From Bacteroidota bacterium (GTDB lineage Bacteria; Bacteroidota; Bacteroidia; M30B66): a stretch of 6,116 bases of DNA. Location of the stretch: positions 1 to 6,116 of the forward strand of contig CANMGM010000152.1 in NCBI GenBank assembly GCA_947497195.1, in the 5' to 3' direction. This document shows positions 1 to 6,116 of the stretch, one piece after another (the first letter of the stretch is position 1; every line of letters starts with the position of its first letter). Below the pieces are notes generated by a model. That model was not told the origin of the DNA, did not search any database, and worked only from the letters and a program-made list of their open reading frames with translations. The position numbers were made by a program, and so were the translations under genes.

Positions 1-39
1 AGGATTTCAATCCTTGGGAAAAATATATAAGCAATTTAA
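1..39. other. Left-edge non-coding stretch with a short palindrome
   Basis: This is the 39-base tail downstream of the ketosynthase stop codon, cut by the window edge. Bases 1-14 are a small inverted repeat (AGGATT, two bases, AATCCT). It could be the visible half of a structure after the minus-strand gene, but there is no T-tract and a two-base loop is too tight for a good hairpin. No gene is visible here. Confidence 0.3.
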
Positions 40-1284
40 CTAAGTCCTGCTAAAAACCACCGTCGCATTGTGCCCGCCAAAACCCGCCGAATGACTCAAA
101 GCATGGCGAATCTCTGCCGACCGGCTTTTCTCACAGAGGTTTATTCCACGTTCGGCTATCGAGGGCTCCAATTCGAAAATATTGCGGCCCGAAGGCAAAT
201 GTTGTTTCTGAAGCGACATTATGCAACAAACCGCTTCCAACGCTCCCGCTGCACCCAGCAAATGTCCGGTCATGGCTTTTGTGGCCGCCATCGGAATATT
301 AGCCAATGTACCTCCAAACACGCGATACAAGCCATTGTATTCGGCCAAGTCGCCGTTGGGGGTTGAGGTCGCATGCGGATTAATCAAGTCAATATCCTCG
401 GGCTTTAGTCCAGCCATCTGCAAGGCCATGCCCACCGAATAAAAAGTACCACTCCCCTGCTCTTCGGCAGCTGTTGGATGGTAGGCATCGTTTGCATTAC
501 CACATCCGCTTAACACGGCCAGAATCGGGGCATTGCGTTTAACGGCATGCGCGTAGGTTTCTAGCACCAATGCACCAGCTCCTTCACCAGCCACAAATCC
601 ATCGCGGCTTGCAGCAAACGGACGCGACGCGGCGTGCATATCGGGATTGGTTGTAAGCGCCTTCATTGCACCAAATCCACCCAACACCGATGGCGTTATG
701 GGAGCATCCGAACCACCAACAAGCATCGCATCGCAAATTCCAGCCTGTAAATAAAGTAAGGCCGTAAAAATGGCGGCGTTCGACGAAGCACAGGCGGCAA
801 CCGAAAGCTGATTCGGCCCTTGCAAACGATAGCGCGCCGCAATCCATCCCGAAGCCGAATCGGGTAAGGCTTTCGACTGAAAGAAAGGCGAAAAGCGCGG
901 ACGATCTTTTTGTTCGGCATATTCGAGCAGCGCGTGATCGATGCTTTCAATCCCGCCATTGCCCGAAGCCCATGAAACGCCACAACGCAAGGCATCAAAT
1001 GAATGATTCCCGAGCCCCGACTGGTTCCATGCTTCATCACACGCAGCAAGCGCATACCAAACAAGGCGATCCATTTTGCGCGCCTCCTTTGGCGTCAAAA
1101 ATTTTGCAGGATCGAATCCTTCGATTTGGCCGGCATACTGGGTTGTAAATGCAGAAGCATCAAACCGCGTAATCTTCGAAATTCCTGAACGTGCTGCTAA
1201 CAGAGCGCTCCATGTTTCTTCTGCCGAAAGGCCAATGGGATTTACCGTTCCAATTCCGGTTACAACAATGGTGTTTTGATTCAC
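40..1284 (-). CDS. FabF-like beta-ketoacyl-ACP synthase (KAS II family)
   Basis: This thiolase-fold condensing enzyme is predicted to join malonyl-ACP to an acyl chain by decarboxylative Claisen condensation, in the cytoplasm, for fatty acid or related acyl-chain synthesis. The Cys-His-His triad is intact. Numbered from the GTG at 1284, Cys165 lies in VAACASSN, His304 in NPHATSTP and His341 in KAMTGHLLGAAG, with Lys336 also present; E. coli FabF has the same order and nearly identical positions. TGIGTVNPIG near the N-terminus and GFGGHN near the C-terminus are further hallmarks. I prefer the GTG start because it gives 414 residues against 413 in E. coli FabF and places TIVVTGIG where the family begins. 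The upstream in-frame ATG at 1332 would add 16 residues that resemble nothing in the family, but it cannot be excluded. One oddity is Ala400 in HSAGFGGHN, where FabF has Phe. No acpP gene lies upstream, unlike the usual acpP-fabF pair, so this may be a paralogue with a specialised role. The family call is firm; the substrate is unknown. Confidence 0.93.
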   Translation of the reverse strand: MNQNTIVVTGIGTVNPIGLSAEETWSALLAARSGISKITRFDASAFTTQYAGQIEGFDPAKFLTPKEARKMDRLVWYALAACDEAWNQSGLGNHSFDALRCGVSWASGNGGIESIDHALLEYAEQKDRPRFSPFFQSKALPDSASGWIAARYRLQGPNQLSVAACASSNAAIFTALLYLQAGICDAMLVGGSDAPITPSVLGGFGAMKALTTNPDMHAASRPFAASRDGFVAGEGAGALVLETYAHAVKRNAPILAVLSGCGNANDAYHPTAAEEQGSGTFYSVGMALQMAGLKPEDIDLINPHATSTPNGDLAEYNGLYRVFGGTLANIPMAATKAMTGHLLGAAGALEAVCCIMSLQKQHLPSGRNIFELEPSIAERGINLCEKSRSAEIRHALSHSAGFGGHNATVVFSRT

Positions 1285-1288
1285 GCGG

Positions 1289-1318
1289 CGAAGGTAAATT
1301 ACTTCAGCGACTGCACAA
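1289..1318 (-). promoter_or_regulatory. Possible Bacteroidota promoter for the ketosynthase gene
   Basis: On the minus strand a TTG (1318-1316) is followed after exactly 19 bases by TACCTTCG (1296-1289). This is close to the Bacteroidota pattern of a -33 TTG and a -7 TAnnTTTG, with one mismatch. It ends only four bases before the preferred GTG start, so a transcript from it would be nearly leaderless. If the ATG at 1332 is the true start, the match lies inside the gene and is chance. Low confidence. Confidence 0.22.
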
Positions 1319-1344
1319 AAAGCCAAGTGCATTCTGACCAGCCT

Positions 1345-1354
1345 GTAAATTTAC
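1345..1354. promoter_or_regulatory. 10-bp perfect palindrome between divergent genes
   Basis: GTAAATTTAC reads identically on both strands. It lies between the divergently transcribed ketosynthase and SIMPL genes. On either strand it also contains TAAATTTA, one mismatch from the Bacteroidota -7 box TAnnTTTG. No convincing TTG element lies 19-21 bases upstream on either strand. It could be an operator or a shared promoter core, or simply AT-rich chance. Confidence 0.25.
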
Positions 1355-1371
1355 CAAACTAATATTCAAGA

Positions 1372-1426
1372 GCTTATTGAGAGAAAAGCCCTTTAGGGTG
1401 AACCAATTTCCAACTCAACCATAAGC
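1372..1426 (+). other. Imperfect inverted repeat upstream of the SIMPL gene
   Basis: The left arm GCTTATTGAG (1372-1381) pairs with CTCAACCATAAGC (1414-1426), giving ten base pairs interrupted by a three-base bulge (ACC). Inside the loop is a smaller dyad, CCCT-TT-AGGG (1389-1398). If transcribed, this would fold into a two-part stem ending 25 bases before the ATG at 1452. A 5' leader structure is conceivable, but there is no match to a riboswitch I know and no U-tract, so it is not a terminator. Confidence 0.25.
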
Positions 1427-1451
1427 CGCCACGAACTTTAAAAACACACCT

Positions 1452-2540
1452 ATGAAAACTCTATTTTCGCTTGCAATATTTGCAGTATCATCTGCTTGTT
1501 TTGCGCAATCTGCAGGCAATTCTGTTCAAGCAGAATCCACCGGAAACGCGGCTTATTCGCTTGGTAATTCGCAGTACCTCGATTCGTATGGTAATGGATT
1601 TGTTCCTTATGCACAGCCCCGTGGTGTAAATTTAACGCCGAATTCAGCCAGTTCAACCAGCACGCCTATCAAGGCTGATGTGATGATTAACATGCGCGCC
1701 AACAGTTATGTCGCTCTTTTGAGTGTAACGCAGGTAGGCGAATCAATCGAAGAAACCGATTCGCTCATGGACATTCGTTTAAATCAGGTATTTGATGAAT
1801 TGAAAAAGGTTGGTATTCCGCTTGGATCTACTCATGTCGATTTCATTTCCATGGTACCGAAATACACCTTCGAAACAACCGAGAAACGCTATTCAAAAAC
1901 CTTCAACGAAGTACCAGACGGATTTGAAATGAAAAAGAACATCCATGTGAAATTTGAGGTGCACGATCGCCTGAACGACTTAATAAGTGCAGCTGCTAAG
2001 GCCGAAATTTATGACCTGGTAAAGATCGACTACAACATAGCCGATATGGATTTGGTGTACGAACAATTGCGGAAAAAGGCTGAAGAAATTATCGCACGCA
2101 AAACAGAGTCATACACGCGCATGGGATTCACGCTCGAGGCTCAGCATTATGCAAGTACGCAGGGGTCGGTATATCCAATGGAACGTTACATGAAGTACAC
2201 TGCAGCACACACTTCATCGCCCAAAATAAAGGCCGATAAACCGGGGAAGGAAAAATCTGTCGATGTCAATTATTCGGAAAAGCAATCTACCATTTATTAC
2301 GAGAAAGTTCCTTACAATCAGTTTGATGTGGTTTTGAACTCCGATATGGCAGAGCCGGGTGTGCAGTTTTACCTGAACCTTACCGTAAACTACAAAATTG
2401 TGCTCGAAGAAGTGGCAAAACGCGAGAAAGAGGACCGTGAGCTCGATATGCAATTGCGCCGCGCCGAAATTCAGCAAAAGATTAAAAACGCTGGTGGTTC
2501 GGTAAACAACAATACGACAGTAACGGTTCGCACCCGATAA
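1452..2540 (+). CDS. Exported SIMPL-domain (DUF541) protein
   Basis: This 362-residue protein has a clear signal peptide: MKT, a hydrophobic stretch to about residue 15, then a signal peptidase I site CFA|QS after Ala18. Cys16 is not in a proper lipobox, so it is probably not a lipoprotein. Residues 19-72 are a linker rich in Ser, Asn, Gly and Tyr. From about residue 75 to 320 it resembles the SIMPL/DUF541 fold: a beta-strand with MRANSYVALLSVTQVGESIE, a helix with DSLMDIRLNQVFDELKKVGI, then strands and a helix with LRKKAEEIIARKTESYTRMGF. Residues 318-346 are a highly charged helix, possibly coiled coil, followed by an Asn/Thr-rich tail. Family members (for example E. coli YggE and Brucella BP26) are periplasmic or outer-membrane-associated; some form ring-shaped oligomers, and their molecular role is poorly understood. 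The ppiD-like gene follows after 85 bases on the same strand, consistent with a shared envelope role, but the function here is not known. The ATG follows an A-rich leader without a Shine-Dalgarno sequence, as usual in this phylum. Confidence 0.85.
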   Translation: MKTLFSLAIFAVSSACFAQSAGNSVQAESTGNAAYSLGNSQYLDSYGNGFVPYAQPRGVNLTPNSASSTSTPIKADVMINMRANSYVALLSVTQVGESIEETDSLMDIRLNQVFDELKKVGIPLGSTHVDFISMVPKYTFETTEKRYSKTFNEVPDGFEMKKNIHVKFEVHDRLNDLISAAAKAEIYDLVKIDYNIADMDLVYEQLRKKAEEIIARKTESYTRMGFTLEAQHYASTQGSVYPMERYMKYTAAHTSSPKIKADKPGKEKSVDVNYSEKQSTIYYEKVPYNQFDVVLNSDMAEPGVQFYLNLTVNYKIVLEEVAKREKEDRELDMQLRRAEIQQKIKNAGGSVNNNTTVTVRTR

Positions 2541-2584
2541 ATTTATAAAATGCCGTAAAAAATCGAATGGTGGAAAAATTTCTT

Positions 2585-2592
2585 TATATTCG
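2585..2592 (+). promoter_or_regulatory. Bacteroidota-type -7 box upstream of ppiD
   Basis: TATATTCG followed by CAGCC differs by one base from the Bacteroidota -7 consensus TAnnTTTG. It lies 33 bases before the ppiD ATG, which would leave a leader of roughly 28 bases. No clear -33 TTG is present at 19-21 bases upstream; only ATGGTGG near 2567-2573 is even similar, and its spacing is wrong. There is no terminator between this box and the SIMPL gene, so read-through and an internal promoter may both operate. Confidence 0.42.
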
Positions 2593-2625
2593 CAGCCCGA
2601 AAAATTAACAGAATTTCACATTCAA

Positions 2626-4746
2626 ATGGCAGTTTTAGAAAAAATTCGCTCGCGTGCAGGAACCATCGTTGTAGTCGTAATTGGTCTGGCACTAGTATCT
2701 TTTGTTTTACAGGATTTACTCACATCAGGTCGAGGAATCTTCAGCAGCAACGATGTTGGTGAAATAAACGGCAATACTATTTCGGGAGAAGAATTTGCAA
2801 ATAAACTTGATGCTGCAGAGGCCAAGTACAAGCGCAACCAGAATCAAAGTTCAGTCGACGATAACGTTCGTCAGCAATTGTTGAACGAAATCTGGAACGA
2901 ATATCTCGACAATTACCTCTTCAACCCTGAGCTCGAAAATGCAGGTGTAGCTGTACCCGAAGACGAATTGTTTGATATGGTTCAGGGCGAAAATGTCGAT
3001 CCACAGGTTCAGCAAATTCCCTTATTTCAGGATTCGATTACCAAGCAGTTCGATCGCAACAAGGTAATCAAGTTCCTAAAGACACAATTAACGGAGGAGA
3101 ACGATCCGGATGGCAAATACCGTGAGTCATGGGGTGATTTCGAAAAGTCGCTGATGAAAGCACGTCGTAAGTCGAAATACAATAACCTTATAAAGAAAGG
3201 TATATATATTACTACGGCCGCAGCCAAACGCGATTTTGCAGAGAAGAATAAAAACGTTGCATACCGAGTGCTTGCAAAGCGTTTCGACACTGTTCCCGAT
3301 TCGACCGTAAAAGTAACCGACGAAGACTACCAGAAATACTACGAGGAGCATAAGCACGAATACGAGCAGCAGGACGAAAGCCGGAAAATGGAGTACATTG
3401 TTTTCCAAGTTAACCCAAGTCCTGAAGACCGCGATGAATTGATGAAAACAATGGGGAACTTGAAGGAGCAGTTTCAAACTGCGGTGAACGATACCTTGTT
3501 TGTGAATGCCAATTCTGCGAATCCGTTTCGCGAAGAAAGTGTTAAACGTGGCAGTTTAGGAATTCAAATTGATTCAATGGTTTTTGCCGGCACTCCAGGG
3601 AATGTCTATGGCCCTATTTCGGATGGAAGCGAAGTGAAGTTGGTAAAACTTCTCGGTTTTAAGGCATCTTCCGACTCCGTTAAGGCACGCCATATTTTGA
3701 TTTCAACTCAAAGTGGAATTGCCGTAGACCAAGCAATGGCTAAAGCCGACTCGTTAAAGAAAGTAATTCAGGGCGGTGGCGATTTTGCAGCCCTTGCAAC
3801 ATTAATTTCTGATGATCCAGGTTCTAAAGTTAAAGGTGGCGATCTTGGATACTTTTCTGAGGGCATGATGGTTCCGGAGTTTAACGATGCATGTTTCAAT
3901 GGAAAAGTTGGAGACCTTGTTGTTGTGAAAACACAATTTGGTGCACACCTTATCAACATCCAGGAAAAAACGAAACCAAGCAACAAAGCGCGTATCGTTT
4001 CGTTAACCAAACTAGTTGAAGCATCAGCGAAAACGAACGAAACAGTTTTCGCGCAAGCAAATGAATTTGCAGTAAGTTCTGAAACCAATGAGGCATTTCA
4101 AAAAAATGCCAAGGAGAAAAATCTGTTTATAGTGAAAGCTCCAACAGTTCGTCCAACCGATCGTAACATTAACGATCTAAACAATTCCCGCGAATTGGTA
4201 AATTGGGCCTTCAACGAAGAAACCAATTTGAATGATGTTTCTAAAGTGATGGAGTTTGATGGTAAATATGTAGTGGCTGCACTAACCGGTAAACGCGACA
4301 AAGGAATTCCTGCACTTGAGCAAATTAAGGAAGATATGGAAGCAAATGTGAAGCGCGAGAAAAAGGCCGACCAGTTTGTTAAGGAAATGCAACCATCGGG
4401 TGCGGCGTCAATTGATGCGCTTGCAGCACGCTTGAAACTTGCAGCAGAACCGCAAGCTATGGTAACATTTGGATCTTATTCGGTTCCTAATTATGGGTAC
4501 GAGCCCAAGTTGATTGGTACAATTACGGCCGCAAAAGCGTCTAAACTTTCAGAACCTGTTCGCGGTAATACAGGAGTATACGTTTATGTCGTAGAAACTA
4601 TAACAGAAGCTCCGGCTCCTCCGGCCGACTTGAAAGAATATAAGAAATCACTTGCATCAAATTTACAAGGACGAGTTGATAACGGCGTATACTCAAGCAT
4701 GCTGAAAAAAGGCAAAGTAGACGATAAGCGCTATCGATTTTTTTAG
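2626..4746 (+). CDS. ppiD: PpiD-like membrane-anchored peptidyl-prolyl cis-trans isomerase
   Basis: This 706-residue protein is predicted to be an inner-membrane-anchored periplasmic foldase that helps exported proteins fold by prolyl isomerisation and chaperoning. Residues 1-11 are a short basic cytoplasmic tip and residues 12-31 form one transmembrane helix. From about residue 44 to 190 is a SurA/PpiD-type chaperone segment (VGEINGNTISGEEFANKL). Residues about 253-345 look like a degenerate parvulin domain (MEYIVFQVNPSPED) without the active-site His. Residues about 353-450 are a complete parvulin domain: KARHILI with His356, SDDPGS with Asp397, GGDLGYFSEGMMVPEFN, and TQFGAHLINI with His441. 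These match the paired histidines and central acidic or Cys residue of the family. The C-terminal region includes SRELVNWAF (521-529), typical of long PpiD proteins, and ends RYRFF. E. coli PpiD is about 620 residues; around 700 is usual in Bacteroidota. The ATG at 2626 puts the anchor at the very N-terminus, as expected. The symbol rests on domain architecture, and a SurA-like role is possible. Confidence 0.9.
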   Translation: MAVLEKIRSRAGTIVVVVIGLALVSFVLQDLLTSGRGIFSSNDVGEINGNTISGEEFANKLDAAEAKYKRNQNQSSVDDNVRQQLLNEIWNEYLDNYLFNPELENAGVAVPEDELFDMVQGENVDPQVQQIPLFQDSITKQFDRNKVIKFLKTQLTEENDPDGKYRESWGDFEKSLMKARRKSKYNNLIKKGIYITTAAAKRDFAEKNKNVAYRVLAKRFDTVPDSTVKVTDEDYQKYYEEHKHEYEQQDESRKMEYIVFQVNPSPEDRDELMKTMGNLKEQFQTAVNDTLFVNANSANPFREESVKRGSLGIQIDSMVFAGTPGNVYGPISDGSEVKLVKLLGFKASSDSVKARHILISTQSGIAVDQAMAKADSLKKVIQGGGDFAALATLISDDPGSKVKGGDLGYFSEGMMVPEFNDACFNGKVGDLVVVKTQFGAHLINIQEKTKPSNKARIVSLTKLVEASAKTNETVFAQANEFAVSSETNEAFQKNAKEKNLFIVKAPTVRPTDRNINDLNNSRELVNWAFNEETNLNDVSKVMEFDGKYVVAALTGKRDKGIPALEQIKEDMEANVKREKKADQFVKEMQPSGAASIDALAARLKLAAEPQAMVTFGSYSVPNYGYEPKLIGTITAAKASKLSEPVRGNTGVYVYVVETITEAPAPPADLKEYKKSLASNLQGRVDNGVYSSMLKKGKVDDKRYRFF

Positions 4747-4761
4747 TTGAAACATATGGTT

Positions 4762-4803
4762 AGAAAAGGCTGAAAGGATAAACTTTCGGCCTTTTCTTTT
4801 TTT
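4762..4803 (+). terminator. Strong rho-independent terminator after ppiD
   Basis: A 15-bp stem is formed by AGAAAAGGCTGAAAG (4762-4776) and CTTTCGGCCTTTTCT (4783-4797), with one G-U pair and a six-base loop GATAAA. It runs directly into an uninterrupted T-tract (4797-4803). It starts 16 bases after the ppiD stop codon and should end that transcript, separating it from the repeat-protein gene. Flanking sequences extend the dyad further (see findings). Confidence 0.92.
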
Positions 4804-4857
4804 ATAACCATGTTAAAAAGCAAGATGCTGAACTAAAATTTACTCGGCAATAAATAC

Positions 4858-4866
4858 TAACTTTAC
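4858..4866 (+). promoter_or_regulatory. Possible -7 box for the repeat-protein gene
   Basis: TAACTTTAC differs by one base from the Bacteroidota -7 element TAnnTTTG. It lies 27 bases before the ATG at 4894 and downstream of the terminator, where a promoter is needed. No clear TTG element is found 19-21 bases upstream. The surrounding region, 4804-4893, is AT-rich and contains no gene. Confidence 0.3.
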
Positions 4867-4893
4867 ACAATAACAATTGGTAACTGAGACCGA

Positions 4894-6116
4894 ATGAAAA
4901 TAGCGATACTGAGTTTTTGTGTCTTCATTGTTCAACATTTCGCATTAGCCCAACAATTTGAATGGGGAAGAACCTTGGGAGGCAGCCAGAACGATGTTGC
5001 ACAACGCATTAGTGTTAATCAAAATGGGAATGTTATTACGGCAGGCAATTTCAGCGGACCGATTGAGATTGCCGGAAATGCCCTAAATGGCTATGGATTT
5101 CAGGATGTATTTGTGGCGTGTTACGACGCACTTGGTGCACTTGTCTGGATTTCAACCGTTGGAGGAAGTGGAACCGACCAATTGTCTGCAATTTGTGCCG
5201 ACGACTCTGGCAATGTATGGATTTCAGGGCGATTCAGCGGACGAATCGATGTAGACCCCGGAACAGATTCAACCATTGTTGTGTCGCAACCTGCCAACAG
5301 CCTCGAAGGCTTTCTGATTAAATTAAACGGTTCAGATGGGAGTCTGGCCGATTATCGCAGTCTTTCCTCGGCCGGAATAATTGATATACGCAGTATGCGC
5401 TATGATTTCGATACCGATGAAATATTTATCGGTGGTCAATATTCAGGATCAGTCGATTTTGATTTTGGCAACGGCGTCCAACCCCGTACATCAAATGCCA
5501 ATTCGGGCGATTGTTTCATTGGCAAGTATTCGGGCGAATTTACCTACAATTGGCTCAACGCATTTGGTTCCACAAATGCAACAATCGATTTTGTATCGGC
5601 ATTAGATTTCGACTCCCAGGGTGCGGTGTTTTGTACCGGCATGATTGGTGGAACGGCCGATATCGATCCTGGAAGCGGCACGACCAATCTAACGTGCTTC
5701 ATCGATGCATTTCTAATCAAATACAACAGAACAAACGGACAATTAATCTGGGGCTTTAACCTCGGCGGAAGCTCGCTAGAGAGCGGAAATGCCATAACAA
5801 TCAGCGAACAAGATGAAATTGTCATCAGTGGTTCCATGAACAGCCCCAGTTTCGATGCCGATCCCGGGTTTGGAATTGTTACCATCAATTCGGGCGGACT
5901 TACTCCCGTGCCATTTATTGCGCGTTACGAATCAAACGGACAAATCAATTCGGCGTTTACCCTGCAAGGAGCATCAGGCTTAAGTGCAAGTATAAATGCC
6001 CTTCAATTTACATTTGACAGCTATTTAGTTGCAGGTGGGCATTTTACCGGAACAGCAAATTTTACGCTTCCATCTGGATCGCAGGTGAGTTATGATTCGG
6101 GCGATTCAAGTGATGC
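4894..6116 (+). CDS. Secreted beta-propeller-like repeat protein, 3' end missing
   Basis: The frame is open from the ATG at 4894 to the window edge, giving 407 complete codons and no stop. Residues 1-19 are a signal peptide (hydrophobic core ILSFCVFIV, cleavage ALA|QQ). The rest consists of at least six repeats of about 66 residues. Each begins near an aromatic residue (Trp24, Trp85, Tyr154, Trp220, Trp286; Asn352 in the sixth), followed in most units by a GG or G-rich turn, a segment like DDSGNVWISG, then G-x-F-S-G and often D-x-D-P-G. This pattern resembles SBBP/beta-propeller repeats in large secreted Bacteroidota proteins that often end in a type IX secretion (Por) sorting domain. That domain, if present, lies beyond the window. 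The protein is therefore probably secreted or surface-attached. I see no catalytic motif; binding or adhesion is plausible but inferred. The ATG is chosen because it places the signal peptide at the N-terminus. Confidence 0.87.
   Translation, partial: MKIAILSFCVFIVQHFALAQQFEWGRTLGGSQNDVAQRISVNQNGNVITAGNFSGPIEIAGNALNGYGFQDVFVACYDALGALVWISTVGGSGTDQLSAICADDSGNVWISGRFSGRIDVDPGTDSTIVVSQPANSLEGFLIKLNGSDGSLADYRSLSSAGIIDIRSMRYDFDTDEIFIGGQYSGSVDFDFGNGVQPRTSNANSGDCFIGKYSGEFTYNWLNAFGSTNATIDFVSALDFDSQGAVFCTGMIGGTADIDPGSGTTNLTCFIDAFLIKYNRTNGQLIWGFNLGGSSLESGNAITISEQDEIVISGSMNSPSFDADPGFGIVTINSGGLTPVPFIARYESNGQINSAFTLQGASGLSASINALQFTFDSYLVAGGHFTGTANFTLPSGSQVSYDSGDSSD
4960..6063 (+). repeat. Six degenerate protein repeats, about 66 residues each
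   Basis: The repeat units begin near residues 23, 84, 153, 219, 285 and 351 of the secreted protein, with spacings of 61, 69, 66, 66 and 66 residues. The most regular landmark is the G-x-F-S-G-like turn followed by acidic loops: residues 112-123 (GRFSGRIDVDPG), 181-192 (GQYSGSVDFDFG), 249-260 (GMIGGTADIDPG) and 313-325 (DADPG at the end). The repeats are conserved as protein but not as DNA, so they are old duplications rather than a recent tandem expansion. Confidence 0.75.

Noticed and set aside
1..14. AGGATT-TC-AATCCT as a terminator for the minus-strand ketosynthase gene
   Set aside because: The loop is only two bases, the stem is AT-rich, and no T-tract is visible before the window ends.
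70..1279. Several open frames opposite or out of phase with the ketosynthase gene
   Set aside because: They lie wholly within a well-supported gene with conserved catalytic motifs, and their translations show no recognisable domain.
40..1284. Asn in SGNGG where E. coli FabF has Ile (Ile108, a chain-length residue) looked like a specificity change
   Set aside because: As far as I recall, WASGNGG is common in ordinary Bacteroidota FabF proteins, so it marks the phylum rather than a novel enzyme.
2541..2625. A terminator between the SIMPL gene and ppiD
   Set aside because: Only trivial dyads such as GAAA-AA-TTTC are present; there is no GC-rich stem followed by a T-tract.
3027..4301. Minus-strand open frames within ppiD, some with hydrophobic stretches
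   Set aside because: They are antisense shadows of a clear parvulin-family gene; the hydrophobic stretches arise from the complement of charged Lys/Glu-rich codons.
5118..5888. Short open frames in other phases within the repeat-protein gene
   Set aside because: The main frame carries a signal peptide and six periodic repeats across the same bases; the alternatives show neither repeats nor domains.

Overview
The window looks like ordinary chromosomal DNA from a member of the Bacteroidota, probably near Flavobacteriales or Chitinophagales; I cannot place the genus. The evidence is threefold. The PpiD-like foldase is about 700 residues long, as is usual in this phylum. The ketosynthase carries phylum-typical motifs (WASGNGG, ACASSN, GFGGHN). 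The start sites lack Shine-Dalgarno sequences, and TAnnTTTG-like boxes sit upstream of some genes.

Layout: bases 40-1284 on the minus strand encode a FabF-like beta-ketoacyl-ACP synthase. It is transcribed away from three plus-strand genes. The first (1452-2540) is an exported SIMPL-domain (DUF541) protein. The second (2626-4746) is a membrane-anchored PpiD/SurA-type peptidyl-prolyl isomerase, followed by a very strong rho-independent terminator (4762-4803). The third begins at 4894 and runs off the window's right edge. It is a secreted repeat protein with at least six blades of about 66 residues that resemble a beta-propeller, and it is probably a type IX secretion cargo.

How the genes fit together: the SIMPL protein and PpiD are both predicted to act in the periplasm and lie only 85 bases apart, so they may share transcripts. 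However, a promoter-like box between them suggests ppiD can also be transcribed alone. The terminator separates them from the repeat protein. The ketosynthase works in the cytoplasm on acyl chains and has no evident functional link to the others.

I found no RNA gene, CRISPR array, insertion sequence or phage gene, and no sign of a new multi-gene system. The points most worth checking are an alanine replacing a normally aromatic residue beside the ketosynthase gating loop, the start codon of that gene, the long dyad around the terminator, and the propeller repeats with their DxDPG motif.
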